This document shows positions 18,785 to 28,493 of a DNA stretch of 64,000 nucleotides, piece by piece (within the stretch, counting starts at the first letter, position 1; every line of letters starts with the position of its first letter). Both the position numbers and the translations under genes were made by a program. The notes below the pieces were generated by a model. It did no database searches, was not told the DNA's origin, and worked only from the letters and a program-made list of their open reading frames with translations. The stretch comes from Methylomicrobium sp. wino1 (GTDB lineage Bacteria; Pseudomonadota; Gammaproteobacteria; Methylococcales; Methylomonadaceae). Location of the stretch: contig NZ_CP024202.1 of assembly GCF_003932755.1 (NCBI RefSeq), positions 4,650,001 to 4,714,000 on the forward strand. Direction: 5' to 3'.

Positions 18785-21201
18785 ACCGACCACTCCAAGC
18801 CCATGGCTTTTAGGTGCCCTGCTACTTTGTCGCTAAACTGCTCTACCGATTGACTGATGGCGGGCAGGGGTTCGCTGTAACGCTCTTCCAATTCTTTCAC
18901 TCGATTGGCCAGTTGCTGCGTCACTCGTTCGATTTCGGCAACAATGTTGCTTTCCAGTGTCGCCAGCCATTTATCTTCAACAATCAGGGCTTTGATCTCG
19001 TCGATGCTCAATTTGGGATACTGCTTAAACACGGCTAAATCGAGGGCATCTTGCGCCTCTTTCAGGGCTTTTTTAGACTCCGCTTCGGCATCGAACAGTT
19101 TCTTGGCCTTTTTAAGGGCGGCCTTTTCTTCCGGGTCTGCTGCCAGCTTCAAGCGTTCGGTAACCGTGGCTTTGGTGACTTTGTCTTTATCGTTCAGCGC
19201 TTCACTCAGCAGGCCATCTTCGCCGCCGTTTTCTTCCAAGTAGGTTTCCAGTTCTTGGCTGGCGCTATCGAGTGCGCCTTGCAGGGCATCCACTTGTTGC
19301 TGTTCGCTGGAGAAGAAACGGGCGATGATCAAGGCCGGTGGAATCAATTCGGCTTGGTATTTGGTTTTGTTAATCACCAAATCCGGCGTTTCTTTGAGTT
19401 TTTCGCCCTTTTTAACCGCCAATTCGCGCAGCACCTTACCTGCTGGCCAGTCATCCTGCACCAGTACATAGACATCGTCTTGCATGGTATCCGCCCAGTA
19501 ATCCATCAAAATCTGGTAAATGTCGTATTTGCTGAGCAGTGAGTTGCGGGAATAGCTTTCCAACAAGTCTTCACTAATGCGGTGAATGATCTGTTTTGGC
19601 TGTTCACCTGGTTCTATGGCTTTTAAGTTGGCGCGCTCAGACCAATCGGTAAAGGGCACAAGACTCGCTGCGGCAAAGCTTTTAAATTCCTGGTGATTGA
19701 GAATGGTGATTTTCACCTCGCTGGCTTTGACCAGTGCTTGGCAATAACCTTCGCGCACGGGTTCGAACAGGCTGGCGCGAATACTGGGGAAGACTTGCCA
19801 GTAACGTTCCAAAGCATCGATATCGACATTGGGAATACCGCCCTGCAAATGGGCACTTAAGTCATGCAGGTCTTCCGGCTCGCTGGAATCAATGTAACGC
19901 GGAATATTCAGGTTGTAATCATTCGCGGCGATTTCGCTTATGGGCACCATGCGGGAATAGCGTGGCTGCTCCAGTTGTTTGGTGAACACATCGACGATTT
20001 TGTGAATGTCCTGGCTGCGTAGACGGTTTTTATTGCCATCTTTCATAAAGCCTTTACTGGCATCGACCATAAAGATACCGCTACGGGCGTGAGCGTTTTC
20101 TTTATCAATCACAATAATGCAGGCAGGAATGCCGGTGCCGTAAAACAGATTGGCTGGCAAACCAATAATGCCTTTGATATAGCCTTGCTTGATAAGATTT
20201 TCACGAATGCGCGCTTCGGCATTGCCACGGAACAGCACCCCGTGCGGCAGAATCACCGCGCCTTTGCCGGTGCTTTTCAGGCTTTTGATAATGTGCAGCA
20301 AAAACGTGTAGTCGCCGTTTTTTTCCGGCGGAATACCCCAGGTAAAACGGTCGAATTCATCTTCTTGCGGGTTAATGCCGCTGGTCCAGTTTTTATTGGA
20401 GAACGGCGGGTTGGCGACAGCGAAGTCAAAGGTTTTAAGCCGGCCGTTGGCGTCTTTCCACTGCGGGTCGGAGAGGGTATTGCCTTTCCAGATTTTAGCG
20501 GTAGCGGTGTTGTGTAGAATCATGTTCATACGCGCCAAGGCACTGGTGGCATTGTCCATTTCCTGTCCGAAAATACTCAAACCACGCGGCGCTTCATCGC
20601 TGGCTTTTAACAATAGCGAGCCTGAGCCACAGGTGGGGTCGTAGACGGTTGCGTCTTGCGGCGTATCGCTATTGATACCAATGACTTTCGCGAGAATGCG
20701 CGAGACTTCCGACGGCGTATAAAACTGCCCTTTGGATTTGCCCGATTCGGTGGCGAAGTGGCGCATCAGGTATTCGTAGGCATCGCCAAGTAAGTCGTCA
20801 CCATCGGCACGGTTGTCGCCGAGGTTTAGCCCTTCAAAAATGCCGACCAACTTGCCTAAGCGATCGACCATTTCCTTGCCCTTACCGAGCTTGTCTTCAT
20901 CGTTAAAGTCGGCCACGTCGATGACGCCTTTGAGGTCGTTCTCTTCAGCAAGCGCACTGATAACCTTATTGATTTTATCGCCGATTTCTTTGTCACCTTT
21001 TAGCGCAACCATATCGTCGAAGCTGGCACCTTGCGGCACCACGATCATGCCGTAGGGGTCACCTTTGTACTTATCGGAGACATACTTCATAAACAGCAAG
21101 GTCAGCACATAGTCTTTGTACTGACTGGCATCCATACCGCCGCGCAGTTCGTCGCAGCTAGCCCAAAGGGAGGAGTAGAGTTCGGTTTTTTTAATGGCCA
21201 T
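18781..21201 (-). CDS. hsdM: Type I restriction enzyme M (DNA methyltransferase) subunit
   Basis: The gene encodes 806 residues. It has an N-terminal HsdM helical domain (YSSLWASCDELRGGMDASQY), an AdoMet-binding motif DPTCGSGSLLL (about residues 185-195) and the catalytic NPPF in FDFAVANPPFSNKNW, typical of N6-adenine methylation. After about residue 470 comes a long extension, partly coiled coil (about 620-780), making it longer than the common 500-residue HsdM. It is the first gene of the island and its stop overlaps the DUF1016 start. A 164-bp palindromic element begins 40 bp upstream, so the promoter lies in or beside that element. Confidence 0.96.
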   Translation of the reverse strand: MAIKKTELYSSLWASCDELRGGMDASQYKDYVLTLLFMKYVSDKYKGDPYGMIVVPQGASFDDMVALKGDKEIGDKINKVISALAEENDLKGVIDVADFNDEDKLGKGKEMVDRLGKLVGIFEGLNLGDNRADGDDLLGDAYEYLMRHFATESGKSKGQFYTPSEVSRILAKVIGINSDTPQDATVYDPTCGSGSLLLKASDEAPRGLSIFGQEMDNATSALARMNMILHNTATAKIWKGNTLSDPQWKDANGRLKTFDFAVANPPFSNKNWTSGINPQEDEFDRFTWGIPPEKNGDYTFLLHIIKSLKSTGKGAVILPHGVLFRGNAEARIRENLIKQGYIKGIIGLPANLFYGTGIPACIIVIDKENAHARSGIFMVDASKGFMKDGNKNRLRSQDIHKIVDVFTKQLEQPRYSRMVPISEIAANDYNLNIPRYIDSSEPEDLHDLSAHLQGGIPNVDIDALERYWQVFPSIRASLFEPVREGYCQALVKASEVKITILNHQEFKSFAAASLVPFTDWSERANLKAIEPGEQPKQIIHRISEDLLESYSRNSLLSKYDIYQILMDYWADTMQDDVYVLVQDDWPAGKVLRELAVKKGEKLKETPDLVINKTKYQAELIPPALIIARFFSSEQQQVDALQGALDSASQELETYLEENGGEDGLLSEALNDKDKVTKATVTERLKLAADPEEKAALKKAKKLFDAEAESKKALKEAQDALDLAVFKQYPKLSIDEIKALIVEDKWLATLESNIVAEIERVTQQLANRVKELEERYSEPLPAISQSVEQFSDKVAGHLKAMGLEWSV

Positions 21202-21240
21202 GGTTATTCTTTACTGTGCCGGGCGCTTGCCCGGTCCGTT

Positions 21241-21404
21241 TATACTTCGCACGGTTATGTTTTCGGCTTTTATGGCAATGCTATTTTGTTCGGTAGCAAG
21301 GCGCGAAAACAGGCGTTAAGCTAAGCTATGTAACTGTTTTCGCTACGCAGCTACCGGACAAAAGAGCGCGCCAGAAAACTGAAAATGTGGCCGTGCGAAG
21401 TATA
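21241..21404. repeat. 164-bp palindromic (snap-back) element upstream of hsdM
   Basis: The ends TATACTTCGCACGG (21241-21254) and CCGTGCGAAGTATA (21391-21404) are exact inverted copies. Pairing continues imperfectly inward, with TTTTCGGCTTTT against AAAACTGAAAA and CGGTAGC against GCTACCGG. A central hairpin carries GCGAAAACAG and CTGTTTTCGC arms. It has no coding capacity. It lies 40 bp from the hsdM start and directly abuts a half copy of repeat family A. It looks like a MITE. Confidence 0.75.
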
Positions 21405-21461
21405 TATACCTTTCGGACTTCAAGCTTCGGCAGTGCCTAAGGAGGCGCCGGGGTGTGCGGC
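21405..21461. repeat. MITE-like element family A, left end only
   Basis: TATACCTTTCGGACTTCAAG followed by TTCGGCAGTGCCTAAGGAGG matches the left half of the elements at 3441 and 44070. The matching right end is not found before parE. It immediately follows the 164-bp palindrome. Confidence 0.6.
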
Positions 21462-21780
21462 CCATACGCATCACGTTAAAAATCGTCTAGCGTGATTTGG
21501 CGGGCGAAAGCGCCGTAGGATGGGTAGTAGCGAAGCGGAAACCCATCGCTTTGTTTGAGCGCAGATGCGGTTGTAATAACGCTGCCATTTACCAAACCCG
21601 CGATTTGTTGCAATGGCTCTCATGACGTCCCGGCCAATAGCAATTTAGCTGCAGCGAGGAGCAGCATTTAGATTGATGTGTATGGCAGGACACTCCAGCG
21701 ATGAAGTTTGACCGGCGAAAGGTCCCGCTTGTAGTACCAACCCCTGCTCTCCGCTCCCGACTTACTGCTCACCCTACTCA
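21462..21780. other. Intergenic region, no gene seen
   Basis: Between the repeat half-copy and the parE stop there is no supported ORF, RNA gene or terminator. Short stretches such as CCCATACGCATCACGTTAAA resemble sequence at 29355-29380 and suggest further degenerate repeats. Confidence 0.5.
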
Positions 21781-23670
21781 TCACAAATCCGCCAAATTCC
21801 CTTTGGTTTCGAGCCAATGCTTACGATCCGGCGAGCGTTTTTTGGCTAATAGTAAATCCAGTTGTTCGCTGGTATCGTCATCGGCGGCGACCGTTAATTG
21901 CACGAGCCGGCGGGTATCGGGGTTCATCGTCGTTTCACGAAGCTGGCTCGGGTTCATTTCGCCCAAACCTTTGAAACGCTGAACATTGATCTGGCCTTTC
22001 AATTTCTCTGCCTTAATTCGATCCAAAACGCCTTGACGCTCGGATTCGTCGAGCGCATAAAAGACTTTTTTGCCGATATCGACCCGATACAACGGCGGCA
22101 TCGCGACGAAAACATGACCGGCTTGCACCAGCGCCTTGAAATGCTGGTAAAACAATGCGCAAATCAATGTCGCAATATGATTACCGTCCGAGTCCGCATC
22201 TGCCAAAATACATACCTTACCGTAGCGCAGGCTTCGCAAATCATCCGAACCCGGCTCTATACCCAAAGCCACCGCGATATCATGAACCTCCTGAGACGCC
22301 ATGACTTGGCTCGAATCGACTTCCCAGGTATTCAGGATTTTTCCCCGTAGCGGCATGATTGCCTGAAACTCTCGATCTCTCGCCTGTTTGGCCGAACCGC
22401 CGGCCGAATCGCCCTCAACCAAAAACAATTCGGATCGGCCGATATCCTGACCGGAACAATCTGCAAGCTTACCGGGTAGCGCCGGTCCCGAGGTCAATTT
22501 CTTACGAACGATTTTCTTGGCGGATTTCAATCGCTTTTGCGCACTGGCAATGATAATTTCGGCAATTTTTTCGCCTTCGGACGGATGCTGATTCAGCCAA
22601 AGACTGAAACCGTCTTTCGCAACACCCGAGACGAACGCGACACATTCGCGCGAACTCAAACGCTCTTTGGTTTGTCCCGAAAACTGAGGATCTTCCAATT
22701 TGACCGACAAAATAAAATGGCAGTGCTCCCAGACATCTTCAGGAGAAACCTTGATGCCTCGCGGCAATAGGTTTCTGAAATCGCAAAATTCGCGCATCGC
22801 TTCAGTCAAGCCGGCCCGCAAACCATTGACATGCGTGCCCCCTTGCGCGGTCGGCACCAAATTGACATAACTTTCGTTAATCGCTTCCGGCAAACTATCC
22901 GCCGTCCACACGATGCCCCATTCGACAGCTTCATGATCGGACGTCATTTTGCCCATGAACGGCGGTTCGGGATAAAACTCGGCATCCCCTACACGATCGA
23001 GTAAATATTCCTTTAAGCCGTCCTGGTAACACCACTGCCATTGCTCATCGGTGAACTCGGATTGCAAAGTAATATTGAGCCCCGGGCATAATACCGCTTT
23101 CGCTCTCAATACATGCCTGAGCTTACTGACTGAAATCTTACTCGAATCGAAATATTTTTCATTCGGCCAAAACTTGACCGCCGTACCGGTATTGTTGCGG
23201 CCTACCGAGCCCATTTCGGTCAGATCGCTTTGCTTTTCGCCGTCGGCAAAGGTCATGCTATAAACCTTACCGCCCCGCTTAACCTCAATCTCCAAATAGG
23301 CCGACAAGGCATTGACGACCGAAACACCGACACCGTGCAGACCGCCGGAAAACTGATAATTTTTATTCGAGAACTTCCCGCCGGCATGCAGTTGCGTCAA
23401 GATCACTTCGACACCGGGAATACCCTGCTCCGGATGAATGTCGACCGGCATCCCTCTCCCGTTGTCGCTAACCGATACCGAGCCGTCTTTAGATAACACG
23501 ACAGCAATATTGTCGGCATGTCCTGCTATCGCTTCGTCGACGCTGTTGTCGACTACCTCCTGCACCAGATGGTTCGGTCGGGTCGTATCGGTATACATAC
23601 CCGGCCGTTTTCGGACCGGTTCCAAGCCGCTTAATACTTCTATCGCGGCTGCATTGTAATCATTACTCAT
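21781..23670 (-). CDS. parE: DNA topoisomerase IV subunit B
   Basis: The gene encodes 629 residues, the ParE size, lacking the insert that makes gammaproteobacterial GyrB about 800 residues. The GHKL ATPase is at the N-terminus (VDNSVDEAIAG, DNGRGMPVDIHP, GGLHGVGVSVVNALS). The TOPRIM region has LVEGDSAGGSAKQARDRE and DADSDGNHIATL. With ParC it unlinks daughter chromosomes after replication; parC is not in the window. It is divergent from xseB with an 84-bp gap and is a stable core-genome boundary next to the restriction island. Confidence 0.95.
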   Translation of the reverse strand: MSNDYNAAAIEVLSGLEPVRKRPGMYTDTTRPNHLVQEVVDNSVDEAIAGHADNIAVVLSKDGSVSVSDNGRGMPVDIHPEQGIPGVEVILTQLHAGGKFSNKNYQFSGGLHGVGVSVVNALSAYLEIEVKRGGKVYSMTFADGEKQSDLTEMGSVGRNNTGTAVKFWPNEKYFDSSKISVSKLRHVLRAKAVLCPGLNITLQSEFTDEQWQWCYQDGLKEYLLDRVGDAEFYPEPPFMGKMTSDHEAVEWGIVWTADSLPEAINESYVNLVPTAQGGTHVNGLRAGLTEAMREFCDFRNLLPRGIKVSPEDVWEHCHFILSVKLEDPQFSGQTKERLSSRECVAFVSGVAKDGFSLWLNQHPSEGEKIAEIIIASAQKRLKSAKKIVRKKLTSGPALPGKLADCSGQDIGRSELFLVEGDSAGGSAKQARDREFQAIMPLRGKILNTWEVDSSQVMASQEVHDIAVALGIEPGSDDLRSLRYGKVCILADADSDGNHIATLICALFYQHFKALVQAGHVFVAMPPLYRVDIGKKVFYALDESERQGVLDRIKAEKLKGQINVQRFKGLGEMNPSQLRETTMNPDTRRLVQLTVAADDDTSEQLDLLLAKKRSPDRKHWLETKGNLADL

Positions 23671-23678
23671 ACTTCCTA

Positions 23679-23707
23679 ATCACTCATTATCCAATTTCAT
23701 ATATAAT
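23679..23707 (+). promoter_or_regulatory. Putative -10 region of the xseB-ispA-dxs promoter
   Basis: A perfect TATAAT lies at 23702-23707, 48 bp before the xseB ATG in the 84-bp gap between divergent parE and xseB. No good -35 hexamer is found at 16-18 bp spacing (ATCACT is the nearest), so the promoter call rests mainly on the -10 box. Confidence 0.35.
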
Positions 23708-23754
23708 GGCGGGTTTGATTCCATCGCCCAATTTCTACGTACTATTTTATCTAC

Positions 23755-23988
23755 ATGCCGAAAAAAAAAACCACGAATTTATTCGAAGAATCCCTAGCCG
23801 AGCTTGAGCAACTCGTCGAGCAAATGGAACAAGGTGAGCTATCTTTAGAAGACTCGTTAAAATCATTTGAACGCGGCGTCGCCCTGACTCGAACCTGCCA
23901 GAAAGCCTTGCAGGAAGCCGAACAGAAAGTTCAGATTTTACTGGAAAAAAACGGCACTCAAACTCTGGAGCCCTTCACCGATGAGTAA
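23755..23988 (+). CDS. xseB: Exodeoxyribonuclease VII small subunit
   Basis: This is a 77-residue protein with the family core [20 protein letters not shown] followed by [20 protein letters not shown], a helical hairpin. XseB subunits coat the XseA catalytic subunit in exonuclease VII, which degrades single-stranded DNA. The stop overlaps the ispA start by 8 bp. The xseB-ispA-dxs order is a widespread gammaproteobacterial operon, which supports both the call and the start. Confidence 0.95.
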   Translation: MPKKKTTNLFEESLAELEQLVEQMEQGELSLEDSLKSFERGVALTRTCQKALQEAEQKVQILLEKNGTQTLEPFTDE

Positions 23989-24877
23989 CGCACTGAAAGA
24001 CTATCTGACCTTTTGTCAAAACCGAGTCGAAAGAGCCTTGGAAGCCCGACTGCCAAGCGAAAATCAAATTCCGACAAAATTGCACGAAGCCATGCGCTAT
24101 TGCGTGCTGGACGGCGGTAAACGCATGAGGCCAATGCTGACCTACTGTACAGGAAAAGCCTTGGGTATTGCACCGGAAGATTTAGACGGAGCGGCCTGTG
24201 CGGTTGAATTCATTCATGTTTATTCGTTGATACATGACGATTTGCCGGCCATGGACGACGACGATCTCAGACGCGGAAAGCCGACCTGCCATATCGCTTA
24301 TGATGAAGCGACCGCCATTCTGACCGGCGACGCACTGCAAGCACTGGCATTCAAGGTCTTGGCGGACGACCCGACCATCCGAGCCGATGCCGAAAGCCGC
24401 CTAAGAATGATTACGATGCTAACCAAGGCTAGCGGTTCTCAAGGCATGGTCGGCGGCCAAGCCATCGACTTAGAATCGGTCGGCACCATGCTGACCCTGC
24501 CTCAGCTTGAAAATATGCATATCCACAAGACCGGCGCATTAATCCGGGCCAGCGTCAACATGGCGACGTTAACGAGGCCCGATATCGCCCCTAACCAAGC
24601 CGAAGGCCTTGATCATTACGCGAAATGCATCGGCCTATCCTTCCAAGTCAAGGACGATATTTTGGACGAGGAAAGCGATACCGCAACACTCGGCAAAACC
24701 CAAGGCAAAGACAAGGACAACGACAAGCCGACCTACCCAGCCTTACTCGGCTTAGCCGGAGCAAAGCAAAAAGCCCAGGAGCTTCATGAGCAAGCCATTG
24801 AAAGCTTGAACGGATTCGGCTCCGAGGCCGATTTGCTTCGCGACTTGTCGCTTTATATTATTCAGCGGGATCATTAA
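23981..24877 (+). CDS. ispA: Farnesyl diphosphate synthase (geranyltranstransferase)
   Basis: The gene encodes 298 residues. The first aspartate-rich motif is in [17 protein letters not shown] (about residues 85-101) and the second in [20 protein letters not shown] (about 223-242). It condenses isopentenyl diphosphate with dimethylallyl and geranyl diphosphate to make farnesyl diphosphate. That product feeds the squalene synthase of the hopanoid locus 6.5 kb downstream. It overlaps xseB by 8 bp, and dxs follows after 84 bp containing a small GACTTGAACACTCGGG hairpin-like stretch. Confidence 0.96.
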   Translation: MSNALKDYLTFCQNRVERALEARLPSENQIPTKLHEAMRYCVLDGGKRMRPMLTYCTGKALGIAPEDLDGAACAVEFIHVYSLIHDDLPAMDDDDLRRGKPTCHIAYDEATAILTGDALQALAFKVLADDPTIRADAESRLRMITMLTKASGSQGMVGGQAIDLESVGTMLTLPQLENMHIHKTGALIRASVNMATLTRPDIAPNQAEGLDHYAKCIGLSFQVKDDILDEESDTATLGKTQGKDKDNDKPTYPALLGLAGAKQKAQELHEQAIESLNGFGSEADLLRDLSLYIIQRDH

Positions 24878-24961
24878 TACCCGACTTGAACACTCGGGTA
24901 TTAATCTGCATAATCAGTCGGTAACAGCGTCAGTGCCGATCAACAAGGAATCGATTTATTC

Positions 24962-26824
24962 ATGAAAATCACAGGAAATTTCCCCCTACTAGACAGCATC
25001 AAGCTCCCCTCCGACCTTAGAAAACTGCCGAAGGACCAATTAAAACCGCTTGCGAAAGAACTACGCGAGTTCCTGACTCACACGGTCAGTATTTCCGGCG
25101 GACATTTCTCGGCAGGCCTCGGCACCGTGGAGTTGACCGTGGCGCTGCATTACGTGTTCGACACGCCGCGCGATCAATTGGTCTGGGATGTCGGCCATCA
25201 GGCCTATCCGCACAAGATCCTGACCGGACGCAAGGAGCGCATGACCACGATCCGCACCCGTGACGGTATCTGCGCGTTTCCGAACCGCTCTGAAAGCGAA
25301 TACGATGCCTTCGGCGTCGGCCATTCGAGCACTTCGATCAGTGCGGCATTGGGCATGGCGATCGCATCCGGTTTACGCGGCGAGGACAAGCATTGCGTCG
25401 CAATCATCGGCGACGGCAGCATCACCGGCGGCATGGCCTTCGAGGCAATGAACCATGCCGGTGCGATCGACGCGAATTTGTTGGTGGTTCTGAACGATAA
25501 CGATATGTCGATTTCGCCGAATGTCGGCGCGTTGAATAATTATCTGACTAAGATTCTGTCGAGTAAGATTTATTCTTCGGTACGCGAAGAAAGCAAGAAG
25601 GTCCTAAGCAGTATGCCGAGCGTCTGGGAACTGGCGCGCAAGACCGAGGAGCACATGAAAGGCATGATCGTGCCGGGCACCTTATTCGAGGAATTGGGCT
25701 TCAATTATATCGGTCCGATTGACGGTCACGACCTGGACATGCTGGTGTCGACACTGGAGAATTTGAAACAGATTTCCGGCCCGCGCTTTTTGCATATCGT
25801 CACCAAGAAAGGCAAAGGCTATGCGCCGGCCGAAAAGGACCCCTTGGCCTATCACGGTGTGCCGGCCTTCGATCCGAGCCGGGACTGCCTGCCGAAATCA
25901 GCCCCTTCTCCGCATCCGACTTATACGCAGGTGTTCGGACAATGGCTCTGCGACATGGCCGAACAGGACGAGCGCTTGTGCGGCATTACCCCGGCGATGC
26001 GCGAAGGCTCCGGATTGGTCGCGTTTTCCGAACGCTTTCCGAAGCGTTATTTCGACGTCGCGATCGCCGAACAGCATGCCGTGACGCTGGCGGCGGGCCT
26101 CGCCTGCGAAGGCGGCAAACCGGTCGTCGCGATTTATTCGACCTTTTTGCAGCGCGGCTACGATCAATTGATCCACGATGTGGTCTTGCAGGATCTGGAC
26201 GTCTTGTTCGCATTGGACCGCGCCGGTCTAGTCGGCCCGGACGGCCCGACCCATGCCGGCAGCTTCGATTACACTTACATGCGCTGCTTGCCGAATATGT
26301 TGATCATGGCACCGGCCGACGAGAACGAATGCCGGCATATGCTCTATACCGGTTATATTCATAAAGGCCCGGCTTCGGTACGCTATCCGCGCGGCAAGGG
26401 ACCGGGCGTACCGGTCGATTGCACCATGACCGCGCTACCGATCGGCAAGGCCGAGATTCGCCACCAAGGCGGACGCATCGCGATGCTCGCCTTCGGCAGC
26501 ATGGTGACGTCGTCGGTCGAGGTCGGTAAGCAGCTCGGCGCGACCGTCGTCAACATGCGCTTCGTCAAGCCGCTCGATGAAGCGTTGATTCTGGAACTGG
26601 CGAAGAGTCACGATATCATAGTCACGGTCGAAGAAAACGTCGTCGCCGGCGGCGCCGGCAGCGCGGTCAACGAATTTCTGCAGGCACAAAGAATCGTGAT
26701 GCCGGTCTTGAACATCGGCCTGCCCGATGCCTTCATCGAACAAGGCACGCGCGAGGAATTACTGAGTTTTTGCGGATTGGATACACAAGGCATATTGCAG
26801 AGCATCGAGCAATTTTGCGATTGA
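24962..26824 (+). CDS. dxs: 1-Deoxy-D-xylulose-5-phosphate synthase
   Basis: This is a 620-residue full-length thiamine-diphosphate enzyme. It has [14 protein letters not shown], the ThDP motif [18 protein letters not shown] (about residues 150-167), the transketolase central domain with [20 protein letters not shown] and the C-terminal domain with [18 protein letters not shown]. It makes the first intermediate of the MEP isoprenoid pathway from pyruvate and glyceraldehyde-3-phosphate. It is the last gene of xseB-ispA-dxs. By eye the gene is richer in G and C than its neighbours from about 25080 on. A terminator-like hairpin follows. Confidence 0.97.
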   Translation: MKITGNFPLLDSIKLPSDLRKLPKDQLKPLAKELREFLTHTVSISGGHFSAGLGTVELTVALHYVFDTPRDQLVWDVGHQAYPHKILTGRKERMTTIRTRDGICAFPNRSESEYDAFGVGHSSTSISAALGMAIASGLRGEDKHCVAIIGDGSITGGMAFEAMNHAGAIDANLLVVLNDNDMSISPNVGALNNYLTKILSSKIYSSVREESKKVLSSMPSVWELARKTEEHMKGMIVPGTLFEELGFNYIGPIDGHDLDMLVSTLENLKQISGPRFLHIVTKKGKGYAPAEKDPLAYHGVPAFDPSRDCLPKSAPSPHPTYTQVFGQWLCDMAEQDERLCGITPAMREGSGLVAFSERFPKRYFDVAIAEQHAVTLAAGLACEGGKPVVAIYSTFLQRGYDQLIHDVVLQDLDVLFALDRAGLVGPDGPTHAGSFDYTYMRCLPNMLIMAPADENECRHMLYTGYIHKGPASVRYPRGKGPGVPVDCTMTALPIGKAEIRHQGGRIAMLAFGSMVTSSVEVGKQLGATVVNMRFVKPLDEALILELAKSHDIIVTVEENVVAGGAGSAVNEFLQAQRIVMPVLNIGLPDAFIEQGTREELLSFCGLDTQGILQSIEQFCD

Positions 26825-26887
26825 TTTTGTAAGCAGTACGAGCATTTCCCATGCTTGGGCTGGGCGCAGGGCGGGTTATTTAACCCG

Positions 26888-26940
26888 TCCCGAATGTTTC
26901 AGCACCACCCCAAACTCGACCGAAACGTTCGGGATAGCTT
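26888..26940 (+). terminator. Terminator-like hairpin after dxs
   Basis: TCCCGAATGTTTC (26888-26900) pairs with GAAACGTTCGGGA (26922-26934), with one G-T type mismatch and a 21-base loop. The sequence then runs TAGCTTTTTCC. A related CAGGACGGG-type hairpin follows apt. Confidence 0.6.
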
Positions 26941-26983
26941 TTTCCTAAAAAAATATACGCGATAAGTACCCTATATTTTAACT

Positions 26984-27499
26984 ATGAACAAATTAAAAGA
27001 AAAAATCCGAGACATCCCGGACTTTCCGAAGCCCGGCATTATCTTCAAAGATATTACACCGCTAGTCAAAGACCCTGTTGCATTAAGACTTGCAGTCCAC
27101 CATCTACTGCATCCGTTCTTGGAAAGAGACATCACGGCCGTAGCCGGCATGGAAGCACGAGGCTTTATATTCGGCGCATTGGTCGCATGGGAACTGGGAT
27201 TGCCGTTTGTGCCACTGAGAAAACCGGGCAAATTACCCTACGACGTACAAAGCGTTTCTTACGACTTGGAATACGGATCGGCGACACTGGAAGCGCATAG
27301 CGATGCGTTTGAAACCGGAGACCGCGTTCTATTGATAGACGACTTACTGGCAACGGGCGGAACCGCCAAAGCCAGTTGCGAACTGGTCGAGAAACTGGGC
27401 GCAACCGTCGAAGCCTGCGCATTTGTCGTTGAGTTGGATTTTCTAAAAGGAAGAGAAAAGCTCGAAGCATATGAAGTTCATTCGTTGCTTCACTTTTAG
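26984..27499 (+). CDS. apt: Adenine phosphoribosyltransferase
   Basis: This is a 171-residue protein with the N-terminal KEKIRDIPDFPKPGIIFKDI, the flexible-loop region RKPGKLPYD and the PRPP-binding motif VLLIDDLLATGGTA (about residues 121-134). It salvages adenine to AMP with phosphoribosyl diphosphate. The sequence and length are typical of bacterial Apt. It stands alone between the dxs terminator and the convergent mlaC-mlaA unit. Confidence 0.96.
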   Translation: MNKLKEKIRDIPDFPKPGIIFKDITPLVKDPVALRLAVHHLLHPFLERDITAVAGMEARGFIFGALVAWELGLPFVPLRKPGKLPYDVQSVSYDLEYGSATLEAHSDAFETGDRVLLIDDLLATGGTAKASCELVEKLGATVEACAFVVELDFLKGREKLEAYEVHSLLHF

Positions 27500-27522
27500 C
27501 ACGATTCTTAGACTTCTCCTAT

Positions 27523-27551
27523 GCAGGACGGGATTTGTAACCCCGTCCTGC
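27523..27551. terminator. Bidirectional hairpin between apt and mlaA
   Basis: A perfect 10-bp inverted repeat, GCAGGACGGG (27523-27532) and CCCGTCCTGC (27542-27551), lies between the convergent ends of apt and mlaA. No clear T run follows, so termination is only suggested. Confidence 0.45.
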
Positions 27552-27604
27552 ACGTTTCGACCATGCCCAAAGTAATCCAAAACGCTCGGGGCGGATTGAA
27601 ACGC

Positions 27605-28486
27605 CTAAAATTCTTGGTTCGGTATCGATTGCGCTTTGACCGCTTCAGAAGCATCCTCCACCGGTATAGGCTTTATATTGTCGAGTGATCCTTCAGGCTC
27701 CGTTTCAGCATCACTTACTTCGTCAAACAACGCCTCGTCAAAATCTAGCAGCGCTTCATTTAAGTCGTCATCGATTTCAACATTTCCATCGTTGATCAGA
27801 TTATTACGCCACTGAAGATAAGATTCTCGGGTAAATACATAAGGGTCCAATGCCGCTTCATCAATGAATTTCAGCGCACCGTCAGCATTAGCCCTAGCAT
27901 TGACAACTTCCAACACTTGTAATGCTTGCACCGGCATTCCAACATAGGTCGCCGGGTTCGCTGCGGTATCCAATACCGCCCCGGGAATACCCCGGGTAGT
28001 CGAGGGCCCTAAAAAAGGCAACATTAAATAAGAACCCTGCGGAACACCCCAGACCGCGAAGGTCTGATCAAAGTCTTCTTCATGATGCTCCAATCCCATG
28101 TCGGCCGCAATATCGAGTAAACCGCCCAGACCCATTGTGGAATTCACCAGAAATCGTCCTGAATCCTCGGCGCTTTGCTGAAACTTGCCCTGCAAAACAT
28201 CATTGATAACGGTATTAATTGTTTTTAGATTGCCGAAAAAGTTATTGACTCCAGTTTGCACAACATCCGGCGTCACGGTTTTGTAAGCTTTGGCGACAGG
28301 TTCGGCTACATATTCGTCAACTGTCATATTAAAAGCGTACACCTTACGGTTTATGTTTTCGTAAGGGTCTACTTCCGACACCGATAAATCTTGATTCGCC
28401 GTCGTCGTGCAACCGCTTAACCCGTAAGCCTGAGCACAAAGAAAAACGACGACTATTCGTTGACGCTTGCTACCAACTATGCGCAT
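27605..28486 (-). CDS. mlaA: Outer-membrane lipid asymmetry lipoprotein MlaA (VacJ)
   Basis: The gene encodes 293 residues with an N-terminal lipoprotein signal ending in LSGC. The MlaA core follows: DPYENINRKVYAFN, FFGNLKTINTVINDVLQGK, RFLVNSTMGLGGLLDIA and FDQTFAVWGVPQGSYLMLPF with the usual GPSTTRG. A long acidic C-terminal tail (about residues 230-293) is unlike the short E. coli protein. MlaA removes phospholipids from the outer leaflet of the outer membrane and passes them to MlaC. The gene lies 7 bp after an mlaC-like gene on the same strand, and the pair sits beside the hopanoid locus. Confidence 0.95.
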   Translation of the reverse strand: MRIVGSKRQRIVVVFLCAQAYGLSGCTTTANQDLSVSEVDPYENINRKVYAFNMTVDEYVAEPVAKAYKTVTPDVVQTGVNNFFGNLKTINTVINDVLQGKFQQSAEDSGRFLVNSTMGLGGLLDIAADMGLEHHEEDFDQTFAVWGVPQGSYLMLPFLGPSTTRGIPGAVLDTAANPATYVGMPVQALQVLEVVNARANADGALKFIDEAALDPYVFTRESYLQWRNNLINDGNVEIDDDLNEALLDFDEALFDEVSDAETEPEGSLDNIKPIPVEDASEAVKAQSIPNQEF

Positions 28487-28493
28487 AAAAAAC

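Noticed and set aside
21241-21404. Attachment site or origin
   Set aside because: No integrase, phage or plasmid gene is present, and the element is a symmetrical palindrome typical of a MITE.
25080-26700. Foreign origin of dxs because of its higher G+C
   Set aside because: Operon position and sequence are those of the normal xseB-ispA-dxs unit; a composition shift alone is weak evidence.
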